This document shows, piece by piece, positions 37,079 to 45,959 of a DNA stretch of 64,000 nucleotides. The notes under the pieces are model-generated. The model ran no database searches. It saw nothing but the letters and a program-made list of their open reading frames with translations, and had not been told where the DNA came from. The stretch covers positions 15,065,446-15,129,445 of the forward strand of contig CM043969.1 of assembly GCA_014529385.2 (NCBI GenBank). Direction: 5' to 3'. The first letter of the stretch is position 1. Every line of letters starts with the position of its first letter. This stretch comes from Adiantum capillus-veneris (Eukaryota > Streptophyta > Polypodiopsida > Polypodiales > Pteridaceae). The position numbers and the translations under genes are program-made.

Positions 37079-37903
37079 GTGCGGACTAAAGAGTTTAAGG
37101 TTGGAGACTATGTCCTAGTTTACACTCTGAAACAGCATGCTAAGAAGCTTAAAAAGCGAGGGATGGGACCTCTGGTGATTAAAGATCTATCACCAAGTGG
37201 AGCCGTCAAGCTTGCTACATTAGACGGAGAAGAAATGCCCAATTGGATTAGTGGATGCAGAGTGAAAAAGTATCTTTTGCCGCTAACCCAAGACATGCTT
37301 CTCAAAATACATCAAGAAAAGCTGTGTGTCCAGAAAAAGAAAATGATTTTGGAGGAAGCGCAAGCCGAGGCGAAGGAAAGAATGGAGAAAAGAAAACTAC
37401 TGCGTCAGAAACAGCGCAATGAAGGAGCAATACGAATAAACGCAGTCAGTATAACAGAAAGGGATAATGACAAAGAAGAACCCATCATTGAATGCAAAGT
37501 AGGAACCAACCAAATCAAAGCCAGAGCACTATTGGATTCAGGAGCTCAAGCTAACCTACTTTCACTCAGTTTGTATAGACAATTGACAAATGACACTAAA
37601 CTACAAACTGCCAAGCAAGAGTTAAAGAGTTACTCTGAGAATTCAATCAAAACTGTCGGATGCACAGTTTTACATATACAGATTAACCAGTATGTGTATC
37701 CTCATATGTTTTACATGGTTGAAGACCAAGCTACACAACATCCATTATTGCTAGGACAACCATGGCAGAAGCAATACAATGCAATGATTGACTGGAGTTC
37801 TAAATCAGTGCTTATCAAATACGAAGGTGAAAGTCAATCAGTTAAGTTCACCAAAGGATCAGAGACAACTCCAAAGGAAGAATCCAAGAACAAAGGTAAA
37901 TAG
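37079..37903 (+). CDS. Integrase C-terminus-like segment plus second retropepsin domain, 274 aa
   Basis: Residues 1-75 read as the SH3-like tail of Ty3 integrases: 'FKVGDYVLVYTLKQHAKKLK', 'GMGPLVIKDLSPSGAVKLAT', 'WISGCRVKKYL'. A Lys/Glu-rich helix (about 80-125) leads to a second retropepsin fold with DSGA at about 153-156 and LLLGQPWQ at about 223-230. This protease differs clearly from the one in the upstream protein. No catalytic core of integrase, nor RT or RNase H, lies between. Integrase tails help tether the intasome to chromatin in some plant elements; whether this one does so is unknown. Confidence 0.8.
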   Translation: MRTKEFKVGDYVLVYTLKQHAKKLKKRGMGPLVIKDLSPSGAVKLATLDGEEMPNWISGCRVKKYLLPLTQDMLLKIHQEKLCVQKKKMILEEAQAEAKERMEKRKLLRQKQRNEGAIRINAVSITERDNDKEEPIIECKVGTNQIKARALLDSGAQANLLSLSLYRQLTNDTKLQTAKQELKSYSENSIKTVGCTVLHIQINQYVYPHMFYMVEDQATQHPLLLGQPWQKQYNAMIDWSSKSVLIKYEGESQSVKFTKGSETTPKEESKNKGK

Positions 37904-38023
37904 CAACCAGAGAAAAAGAAGAAGCAATGGCAACCAAAAGTTTCTATACAACCGGATTACTCTTCGACGAGGAATTCCCAACAATGGATAAGGAAGACAA
38001 GCAATAATATAACAGCTCAACCT

Positions 38024-38560
38024 TTGGAAAAAACGGAGTCAAAGTTGGTATGGAAACCAAAAAAGGTTGTGCCAGAGAACACAAAGGTGGAAAGCAAAGT
38101 CTTCAATACCAGACAACAGAGTGATTCCAGACAATCAAGGACAGTGAAACAGATCTGGATTCCAAAGAAGTTCATGATGGCACAAAGCTATAGCAAGCAA
38201 ATTTGGATCCCAAAGATTTGTAAACAGGAACTCCCTTCAGTACAATCAACGGACACTCCTAGGTATTTCAAGGCGAGGAAATCAACACAAAGGACAAAGC
38301 AGGTTTGGGTCGCAAAGAGTTTGTGGCAAGCACAAGCGAAGCGGAAGAAGATTTGGATAGTGCAAAAGAACAACAGGGTAAAGATGAATCCATCTACTGA
38401 TTCTACTACCGAAGTATCACCAACCCAAAACCCGACCACCAATCCTTCAATCAAACAAAGAGCAGCTTTATTGGAAAGACTGTTGTATCATCGCTCTGCA
38501 ATTGCATTGGGAATTTATGACCAAAACAACTACAATGCTTCGCCCACAGACACTTCATAG
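38024..38560 (+). CDS. Basic protein with repeated Trp motifs, 178 aa
   Basis: Five spaced copies of a K-[QKL]-[IV]-W-[IVK]-[PAV]-[KQ] motif: 'KLVWKPKK', 'KQIWIPKKF', 'KQIWIPKIC', 'KQVWVAKSL' and 'KKIWIVQKN'. A Thr/Pro-rich linker and a short helix 'RAALLERLLYHRSAIALGIY' follow. The upstream codons also contain 'KKQWQPKV' and 'QQWIRK', so the motif array may begin at about 37,920. It is basic, with no membrane segment. I know of no named family; a nucleic-acid or Gag-binding role would be a guess. Confidence 0.55.
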   Translation: MEKTESKLVWKPKKVVPENTKVESKVFNTRQQSDSRQSRTVKQIWIPKKFMMAQSYSKQIWIPKICKQELPSVQSTDTPRYFKARKSTQRTKQVWVAKSLWQAQAKRKKIWIVQKNNRVKMNPSTDSTTEVSPTQNPTTNPSIKQRAALLERLLYHRSAIALGIYDQNNYNASPTDTS

Positions 38561-38571
38561 TCGTCCGGGAG

Positions 38572-38594
38572 GACTCAGACTAGGAGGGGGGGAG
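38572..38594 (+). promoter_or_regulatory. Internal polypurine tract
   Basis: 'actaggagggggggagg' resembles the 3' tract 'gcggagggggggag' before the 3' LTR. It lies right after the Trp-motif ORF, at the start of the non-coding block. It could be a central plus-strand primer or the scar of a former 3' end. Confidence 0.5.
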
Positions 38595-40193
38595 GTATAC
38601 AGGCATACAGGAGTTACAAAGCAGCTACAAGCGCCGAAAACAAAGAAAAACAAAAATTATATTACAAGGGCAGTGTCTTACATGATTTTGCAATTTTTAT
38701 GTTTGATTGCGGATATTGATAATATTTATGCCCTTATATACCTTGTTTTGCAACAAGAAGAGATCAAATGATGAATTTGGGTCTCTAGACGTGTAAATAT
38801 CACTAAATAAGAGTGTTTTTGGAGCTAAAAAGTGGTAATCCAAGTCCAGAAATCACAAATAAGTGTATATTCATATACACAGGGTTACCAGCTATTTATT
38901 GTGTATGTTTGGAATTTTTTGGCTTCAATTTGCTATTTTCCTTTATTTTTTATGATTTTCTTAATAAAAGTAAAAGAAAAATAAAAAAGCAGGTAAAATG
39001 AGATCGGAAAAAAGAAAAGAATAGACGGTGATGGTCCTAATGACAAGGGCAACCCATGGGAAAAATTGGGTACAATTCTGAAAAAGTTGCGGAAAGCCCG
39101 AAATGACAGAATTTTGGCAAAGTGGACAGATTTCTCAGAAACAGGTCAAACGGAGTCCAAATTGAGAAATTTTAAATCCTAAAGTGCATTTCACGACGAG
39201 ATAGGAGCACATGTCAAATTTGGTAACAAGTGATCCGGGAAGTCCGAAGTTAAGTATTTTTCACATCACTTTCAAGCTCATTTCCACTATTACCTTCTTG
39301 GAGAGAGCAAAGAGCACACAGGAGCATCCGACCTTCTACCGCCTTCTACGACTGCTACGAGAGCTCAGAGGACACCAGACATGAGAGGTAGACTCGTTGC
39401 CATAAGCTTTTGATGCTTATCGTTAACTTTTGTCGCGAAAACTGACCAAAACCAAGAAACAAGAGCAGACGGGGAATGGGGAGGAACGCTAGGTAGGGGC
39501 ACAACCGCCTAACCAAACCTTGCAAGAACTTAGAGGTGGGTTACCCTAACATAGAAGATGGCTTTCTAACACTCAAAGCTCGAGAAAGAACGACTTGAAA
39601 AACCCTAGGTCAACAGAGCCTGCAAGAGGCAAACAGAAAAAAGTTGTCGAAATGACACAAAACTTCTCAGGAAGCTTAACAACATCGAGGGCAATGCAAC
39701 CATGGAGTATCTCCGGGTTTGGATCACCAAAAGTAGGTCGGAACAACCGATTCGGCTGCGGACACACAAAGCGTCATTTTGGCATAACGGCTAAAATTGA
39801 CGACCAAATGACATGAAACTTCACAAGCAGCTTCAAATATACATGGATGACTTATGTTTGCAAGCAAAACCCAAAAGAAAGCTGATTCACTTACCGATGG
39901 TGAAAAAGACGCTTTCGGGCAACCAAATGGAGAAAGATGGAGAACGGGGAGCCAAAGTCAAGTTCAACCAAATAGGTGGCTCCACAACATATCCAATGAG
40001 CTGGAAATTCAACTCTCGAGAAGAAAAGTTGAAGAAATTCAACTCCAAGGCAAAAAGACGACTTCGGAGACTGAAATGCCTAAAGGGGGCTTTTTAGCTA
40101 AACTAATGACTTTTTAAGTTGAAAACTAGTTAGCAGGGCTTAGGGCACTAGCACAAAGCATTCTTTGCACAAAAAGACCAACATTTCAAGAAA
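38595..40193 (+). other. Non-coding block of the 15.5-kb element, first half
   Basis: No convincing coding. Two echoes of 'gaaatgaca..aaacttc.caggaagctt' occur at about 39,649 and 39,805. Sentences such as 'caaacggagtccaaattgagaaa' resemble the text around the palindromes, so this is probably also degenerate repeat DNA. Frames at 39595-40117 are overlapping and featureless. Confidence 0.5.
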
Positions 40194-41204
40194 AGACATC
40201 ATACACGTATGATGTCTCACAGCATGATTTTCACATCCATTTCAAAATTTGAGTGCATAGCCTCATTCCACATGTTAATCACATCCTATGAACCAAGTAT
40301 CATGAGAATTGGAGTTACAAAACCCAAGGAAAACCAAAAAGACGCAAAGTAGGCCATAAAATTGATTTTTGGTCCTAATTTTGTCAAAATAACTCCAAAC
40401 TCATTGAAACTTTGTAAGATTGTTGATTAACACATCTACAAGCTATCTGGAACCAAAAAGCACCATTTTGACACAAAAGACATCATACGCGTATGATGTC
40501 TATTTGCACTTACAGAGCCAAAATTACTCATTTGTCATCATACATCCATTATATATATCTAATACATGCTACATATGAAGTTTGGAACCATTTGGTCAAG
40601 TGGATCACCCCATTAGCCCAATTGAGGGAAAATCCTTCATCCAAAGCCTCTTTTTGGCCCAAATCCAACATACTCAAGTCCAAACCAAGATTTGAGTAGA
40701 GACAGTCCTTCACTAGTACATGGGGAGTCCACAGAATCAATCCCATGAAAAATTGATGAAAAAGACATCATACGCGTATGATGTCTTTAGAGCCATTTTT
40801 AGCCCAAAATCTATCCAAAATTCATAAATCCACTGAATAAGCCTATCTAAAGCCATATCCAAGCTTATAGAGAAATTTGGTCCAAAAATACACTAAAAGA
40901 CATCATACGCGTATGATGTCTCACTATGTGATTTTGGCACCTCAGGGCTTTAACCACCAAACAGAAGTGATCTACATGCCATATGAAGGTGAACCACCAA
41001 GTTTTATCCAATTTGGATCATAAAATCCATTTTCCTTTCAAAATTTTGCCAAGAGCCTGAACTGGACTAAACTGGCCAAAACTTGACCAAATGGGATCCA
41101 AACTCAAATCCAAGCATATGATACTCATGTATACACTATCAGCTACAAGCACAACCAATATGAAGTCATTTTGACACAAAAGACATCATACGTGTATGAT
41201 GTCT
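40194..41204 (+). repeat. Palindrome cluster 2: five sites
   Basis: The same 24-bp palindrome as in the leader lies at 40194-40217, 40478-40501, 40763-40786, 40898-40921 and 41181-41204. Distances are 284, 285, 135 and 283 bp. Sites 6, 7 and 8 are perfect; 5 and 9 differ by one transition. Sites 6 and 9 share the preceding 'attttgacacaaa', and site 7 shares 'aattgatgaaa' with site 3 of the leader. Confidence 0.95.
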
Positions 41205-41370
41205 CCAGCATGATTCTGAGCCCAGTTTGCATATTTTTTCACCTACCCTGCATCCTTAGGCCCTGAATAGCTCATGTTTCAATTTTCAAGTCATTTGAAT
41301 AGTTAAAAGCTTCATTTCGGCCTTCAGTACTAAAAAGACGCTAACTTCTGAAATTGGAGTTACAGGATCC

Positions 41371-42576
41371 ATGGATTCCGCCAAGTTATCAGCAACAAAG
41401 AGAAAAAGACCGACAATCAAAGAGGCTCTTGCAGAAGCAGAACCCTTTGACATTCCAGCAGAAACCCTCAAGCCAACCAAAACTTGGGTGGAGGAAGCAG
41501 TACTGGAACAAGAGGGAATAAAGATCTACCAGGGGACTTTCAGAGATCCTCAAGGGCAAGCGGTGGATATACCGATGATCCCACAAGAGTTGGTGGATTA
41601 TAGCAGGTCAGAGAACATCAGCAGGTACCTGGAAAGGGCAGACTTGCACAGATTCTTCACCTCGAGACCATCAGGTGTAGATACAAGAAGAGTGTATGAG
41701 TTGGCAACCTCCATTCAGAAGGATGGGAAAGCCACATTGACAGCAATAGATGGAGAGAAAGTAGAGGTACAGATCACTCCACAGCTCATTGCAGATGCAT
41801 TGAAGCTGAACAACAAAGGGAGCTCTGTCAGGGAAAGAAGGGAGGCTATAGAGGTTTATGGGTCCAAGAAACAGAATGCAACTTATGGAGATATGGCAGA
41901 CCAAAGAGCGGCAACCCTTTGCCGATTGTACAACCAATTTCTCCATATTTGCAGTAAAAGACCGCAAAAGTATACGACACCGCCCCATGCCATTGCAACT
42001 ACCATCACATGGGCATTGAAGAGCAATATGCCAAAAGAGGTGAATTACGCTCAACACATCCACGAGCAAGTAATTGCCATGCACAACGAGAAGCCAAAGT
42101 ATATAGGAGGAGCTGAAGTTCTGACAAGAATAGCTTATGAAGCTATTGGAGCCAGAGATCAATGGCCAAAGGTTCCCTCCCAGAATGAGTGGCTTAGAGA
42201 AGCAGATGAGGAGGAAGAACAGCCTGAAGTATCCAAGAGGGCGTCCACAAGAGCACGCAGGAAACTAGAAATAGTTTCAGAACCTGAAGAGAATGTGGAT
42301 AAGCCGATTATGAAGAAAGCAAAGAAGAAGGTTGCTCCCAAGCAAACCAAAAGTCAGAAAGCGGAACGAATGGAAAGACTGGTGGAGCAGTTTAGAGCGG
42401 AAAGAGCTCTAAAGGGGGACTTTGAAGAAAAGTGGGTTCCAGACCCCACTAAAGTCGGAACTAGCTCAGCCAGGCCACATGTTGATCAATATGATCAATA
42501 TATTAGAGCTTATGAGGAGTCAGAGGCTATACTGGAGCAGCAACCTATCGAGCCATACATTGAAGAGGAAGTATAG
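41371..42576 (+). CDS. Extra ORF 1 of the 15.5-kb element, 401 aa
   Basis: Starts 'MDSAKLSATKRKRPTIKEAL'. Residues about 50-270 look like one globular domain, with 'VDIPMIPQELVDYSRSENIS', 'ITPQLIADALKLN' and 'LCRLYNQFLHICSKRPQKYT'. It is reminiscent of plant-specific domains annotated as putative plant transposon proteins; that match is from memory. The last 130 residues are charged with a basic patch ('KKAKKKVAPKQTKSQKAERM'), possibly nuclear. It is preceded by palindrome cluster 2, which may be its promoter region. There is no signal peptide or membrane helix, so it is not envelope-like. Confidence 0.6.
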   Translation: MDSAKLSATKRKRPTIKEALAEAEPFDIPAETLKPTKTWVEEAVLEQEGIKIYQGTFRDPQGQAVDIPMIPQELVDYSRSENISRYLERADLHRFFTSRPSGVDTRRVYELATSIQKDGKATLTAIDGEKVEVQITPQLIADALKLNNKGSSVRERREAIEVYGSKKQNATYGDMADQRAATLCRLYNQFLHICSKRPQKYTTPPHAIATTITWALKSNMPKEVNYAQHIHEQVIAMHNEKPKYIGGAEVLTRIAYEAIGARDQWPKVPSQNEWLREADEEEEQPEVSKRASTRARRKLEIVSEPEENVDKPIMKKAKKKVAPKQTKSQKAERMERLVEQFRAERALKGDFEEKWVPDPTKVGTSSARPHVDQYDQYIRAYEESEAILEQQPIEPYIEEEV

Positions 42577-42681
42577 CTTTTAAAAGCTGAGCTGAAAAAG
42601 GACGACAAGGGGAAGAAGAAAGTAGATGAGTCTATTGAACCTCAAGAGAAAGACGGGCAAGCAAACAAAGGGAAAGCCAAG

Positions 42682-44646
42682 ATGACTGAGGACAATCAGC
42701 CCTCCTTTACTGATGTACCCAGCCCGAAGAAGACGGAAATCATTGTGGAAGAGACCACAGTAGAGATGGACACGACTGATATGGAAAAGCCGGAGGCCGG
42801 GACCAAGGAAAAGGAGATAGATCCAATTCAGCAAAAGAAAAACGATTATGAGGATCTGGTAGCGATAGGGTACACTGAAGAAGAGGCCCTTGAGGCGGTT
42901 TATGGGATCACCCTACAAAAACGAGATGATCAGAGAGGGACAGAGGAAAATACAAAGAGTACAAAAGAAAGTGATGAAAAGCTGGACGAGCAAAACGTAC
43001 TAGAAGAGCCGAAGCCAGTGGAGGTGGTGGCCAAAAAAGCTTTAGAGTTGACAGATGAAGATGAAAAAGACATGCACATGGTGCATGAACTGCTCAACAA
43101 AATCACAGAAAGATCCAAGGCAAAGGAAGTGGAGATTGAGACAGCCACACAAAGGGAAGCCGAGTTGCAGAGGAAATTAGAGGATGCTATGACTAAATCT
43201 GAAAGTCATAAAGCATCACTCTACGATGCGGAAAACGAGAGAGATGGCTTGATACTCCAGCTAGCTGAGGCCTCAAGAGAAGTAACAAGTGCACAGGAAG
43301 CAAGGGAGCGGATGGAAGACGACTTGGACGCGGCTAAAGATGAGCTCATTGAGCTAAGGGAAAGAGTCGAGCTCCAAGAAAGAACAATAACTAGACTCAG
43401 GACTACCCCTAGAGCTAGCAGAGCAGGAACCGAACAAGAGGGAGCTCTTGTACCAGCTCTGGAAGACCAGGTCCGAAGCTTACAAAGAGAGCTAAGATTA
43501 GAGCAAGTGCAAAGGTTGCACATTGCGGAGGGATCATTGGCAGCAGAGGAGAGGCTCACTTTAGAAAATCAAACACTAAGAACAGAGAATGAGACCCTCC
43601 GCAAACAGCTCCAAGATCTACAAGAGCAACAAAGAAGAGAGACAGAGACACCACAAGAAGAATCAGGTGGAGCAGCCATAGAACTACCAGAAACTGGAGA
43701 GGCAACCACAATTGAAGATCCAGCCCCAGTTCACGAGGTGACCTCAACTTCAGGAATCTCTGAAGAAGAAGAACAAAGGCTCCATGACCAAATAGAAAAG
43801 TCGGCAGAGGAGAGTGCCAAGGCGGAAATGGAATGGGAGAGGAGACTCCTAATCTCCATTAGACTTCAGGGATTAAACACAAAAGTGCTCCATGAAGAGT
43901 GGATGCAACCCAGCCTGCCTTTCCCTTTGATGAAGTTTGAAGTGATAAAAACGAAAAAGAGAATAGAGGAGGAGCAGTATGTCGCTCTTTACGAAGGCGA
44001 CATCACAAAAGAGGAACAATCAAAGAAGATTGTAGATTCGCAGCCTAGATGGAGGAAAGGTTGGCTGAACAAATACCCAGCCTACCTCATCTACTTGGTA
44101 GAGGCACCAAAGGAGATTCGGGAGGATGCAACCTTCTGCCCGGTGCCAAGAGTCAGAAGCTGGAAAGAGCATGGCAGGATTGCAGAAAAGAAGCCAAATT
44201 GGCTTAATTACCGAAGGATGCCAGGACCAAAGGCAGGAGAGAGAATAGGTAAAGCCTACATGGTGAAAACCCTAACGGGCACCGTCAAGCTCTTTACTGG
44301 CTCTCCTGACCTTTCGTGTCAGATGCTCAAGAAAATTTGCAGGACTCTCTTAGCTTGCATTGAAGTGTTCACGCCAGATAAAGCCACGACCTCGAGTCTA
44401 CTATCGACGGCCGACACAGTGACTGATATGATGTATGATCTTTCATTGCAGCCTTCTCCAAAAGAGTTGCACCTCCTATACCAGAGGATTATGTTTTTGC
44501 CTAGCTTCCACATGCAAACATTCGAAGAAGCTTTGTACACCGGCTTTTTCACCCACGAAAGCAAAATATTCGGCCCAACCTTGACCATCGGCAACCTGCG
44601 ATACGAATCACATTTGCAAATGCTCAAGACGATAGGACTTTATTGA
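42682..44646 (+). CDS. Extra ORF 2 of the 15.5-kb element, coiled-coil protein, 654 aa
   Basis: An acidic N-terminus (1-118) is followed by a long coiled coil at about 120-325 with regular heptads ('ELQRKLEDAM', 'ERMEDDLDAAKDELIELRER', 'LRTENETLRKQLQDLQEQQR'). A C-terminal globular half (about 375-654) is rich in Trp and Tyr, with 'RWRKGWLNKYPAYLIYLVEA' and 'LHLLYQRIMFLPSFHMQTFE'. It ends about 50 bp before the 3' LTR. The coil suggests self-assembly or binding to ORF 1's product. I do not recognise a family; no membrane segment is seen. Confidence 0.6.
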   Translation: MTEDNQPSFTDVPSPKKTEIIVEETTVEMDTTDMEKPEAGTKEKEIDPIQQKKNDYEDLVAIGYTEEEALEAVYGITLQKRDDQRGTEENTKSTKESDEKLDEQNVLEEPKPVEVVAKKALELTDEDEKDMHMVHELLNKITERSKAKEVEIETATQREAELQRKLEDAMTKSESHKASLYDAENERDGLILQLAEASREVTSAQEARERMEDDLDAAKDELIELRERVELQERTITRLRTTPRASRAGTEQEGALVPALEDQVRSLQRELRLEQVQRLHIAEGSLAAEERLTLENQTLRTENETLRKQLQDLQEQQRRETETPQEESGGAAIELPETGEATTIEDPAPVHEVTSTSGISEEEEQRLHDQIEKSAEESAKAEMEWERRLLISIRLQGLNTKVLHEEWMQPSLPFPLMKFEVIKTKKRIEEEQYVALYEGDITKEEQSKKIVDSQPRWRKGWLNKYPAYLIYLVEAPKEIREDATFCPVPRVRSWKEHGRIAEKKPNWLNYRRMPGPKAGERIGKAYMVKTLTGTVKLFTGSPDLSCQMLKKICRTLLACIEVFTPDKATTSSLLSTADTVTDMMYDLSLQPSPKELHLLYQRIMFLPSFHMQTFEEALYTGFFTHESKIFGPTLTIGNLRYESHLQMLKTIGLY

Positions 44647-44681
44647 CCAAGCATAAAGGTCATGTCAGGGACGACATGAAC

Positions 44682-44695
44682 GCGGAGGGGGGGAG
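44682..44695 (+). promoter_or_regulatory. Polypurine tract of the 15.5-kb element
   Basis: gcggagggggggag directly abuts the 3' LTR start TGTTGAG. Confidence 0.92.
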
Positions 44696-45630
44696 TGTTG
44701 AGCCAGCAGAGGATCACACCCACATTTTTGCTCACACTCATCATTTTTGTAACCATTGATTGTAATAAATGTCTTTCCGACATTGATTTTGAATTGAGCC
44801 ATTCATTAAGTAACGGGACTCAATTGAGTTTCCAGCTTGTAATTCCGAAGTAATTTCACTTGCTGATGTAATTAGTTAGAGATGTTCTCACCTCCAAGGC
44901 TGAGGTATATAAGCCAAAGTTTTTGTAACCTAAGGAGATTCAGATTATTAATCAAAGTGAGTTTTTGAGCGCCGTGACTGTGTCTGAGAGAGAGTGAGAG
45001 AGAGTCTTATCTACTTGCTACGCGAGCTACGGAGCCGCCATTGGAGAAGCGACACCGCCATTGTGTTAGCAACGGCGAGAGCTACGCACTGATACCAAGA
45101 GTGCGCGCTATCGGCTTCTATGTGTGGTAAGTTCCTACGAGCTTCGGTGTGAGTTTTCTTCCAACTCGTGTGTCGGAATAGAGCGTGTAGCGTATCTATA
45201 GAACCACAACGAGTAGAGCTACACATTAGTACCATCGGGGTCAAGTTTCGGTCACCTGTATTTTTCGGCCTGTCTTCATACGCGTTTACCGCACGGAGTG
45301 GTTATAGGTTGATTTTGCAGTTCAACTCTTAAGGGTGTTGTTCTTACCTAGTGTATAGACTTCCCCTTGAGTTTGAGATCGATTCAATGATTCTAGATCC
45401 TGTTTCGTATAGCATTCGTTCGTAGTACGGATTTCAGTCACTTGCGTATTTTAGAACTTAGATTTGATTTCCTTAGTAGTGATTGTCATTAGAAGGTCGA
45501 GTAGGTGATTTGACACCCACCTAGTTGTTTCCATGCGCCTGCGGGTCAAGCTTCATCCTCGTCTGACAAATTCTGTTGCTGGTTGAGTTCTCGCTATTTA
45601 GCTTCCGCTAGCGACGTAACCGCCTTAACA
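44696..45630 (+). repeat. 3' LTR of the 15.5-kb element
   Basis: 935 bp, about 99% identical to 30085-31018. ATGAT target duplication follows at 45631-45635. Confidence 0.95.
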
Positions 45631-45635
45631 ATGAT

Positions 45636-45959
45636 GCAAAGCATGTTGCAAATAGGCTTAGTCCTGTTTATACTAGGTTTGCAACCTTGATCTCCATTTA
45701 TGGTGGGTTTTTTCTATTAATGAGGAATGATAACAAATCAAGGACTTAATTTGTGTTGATGAAATATATTGGCAATTTAATTTTATAGAAAATTGAGAAG
45801 AGATATCCTTACATGTTCCAACACCTTCATAAAGTCTTAAAACTTGTCATTCATTTAGTCACTTCTCAATTGTGGTAACTCGTTTAAAATACTCAAAAGA
45901 GTTATAAACCAGTTCATCATTAATGCCAACATGAATGCTACGCTTGCTAATCCCCCCAA
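45636..45959. other. Flank of the young insertion, nothing recognised
   Basis: AT-rich. It would include the remainder of the antisense LTR cut at 30,084 if that LTR is about 0.5-0.9 kb long, but no terminus is visible. Confidence 0.4.

Larger units (their letters stand above)
30085..45630 (+). mobile_element. Young 15.5-kb Ty3-type LTR element lacking RT, non-autonomous
   Basis: 934/935-bp LTRs (TGTTGA...TTAACA) differ by eye at 8 positions plus one 1-bp indel, about 0.9%, so insertion is recent (roughly 0.3-2 million years over plausible plant rates). It has a perfect ATGAT target duplication, a tRNA-Asp primer site and a polypurine tract. Contents in order: leader with four palindromes, Gag-protease, integrase C-terminus-like segment with a second retropepsin domain, Trp-motif protein, a 2.8-kb non-coding block with five palindromes, and two more ORFs. 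RT, RNase H and the integrase core are not visible. The long open frames and matching ends make it look structurally whole as a dependent element. Confidence 0.92.

Noticed and set aside
31557-41204. CRISPR-like array, because a palindromic repeat recurs at regular intervals
   Set aside because: The spacers are 100-260 bp and mutually similar, the setting is a plant retroelement, and no cas gene is present.
42682-44646. Envelope-like protein reading for the 654-aa ORF
   Set aside because: No signal peptide, membrane segment or furin-like site is visible; the coiled coil is cytosolic in style.
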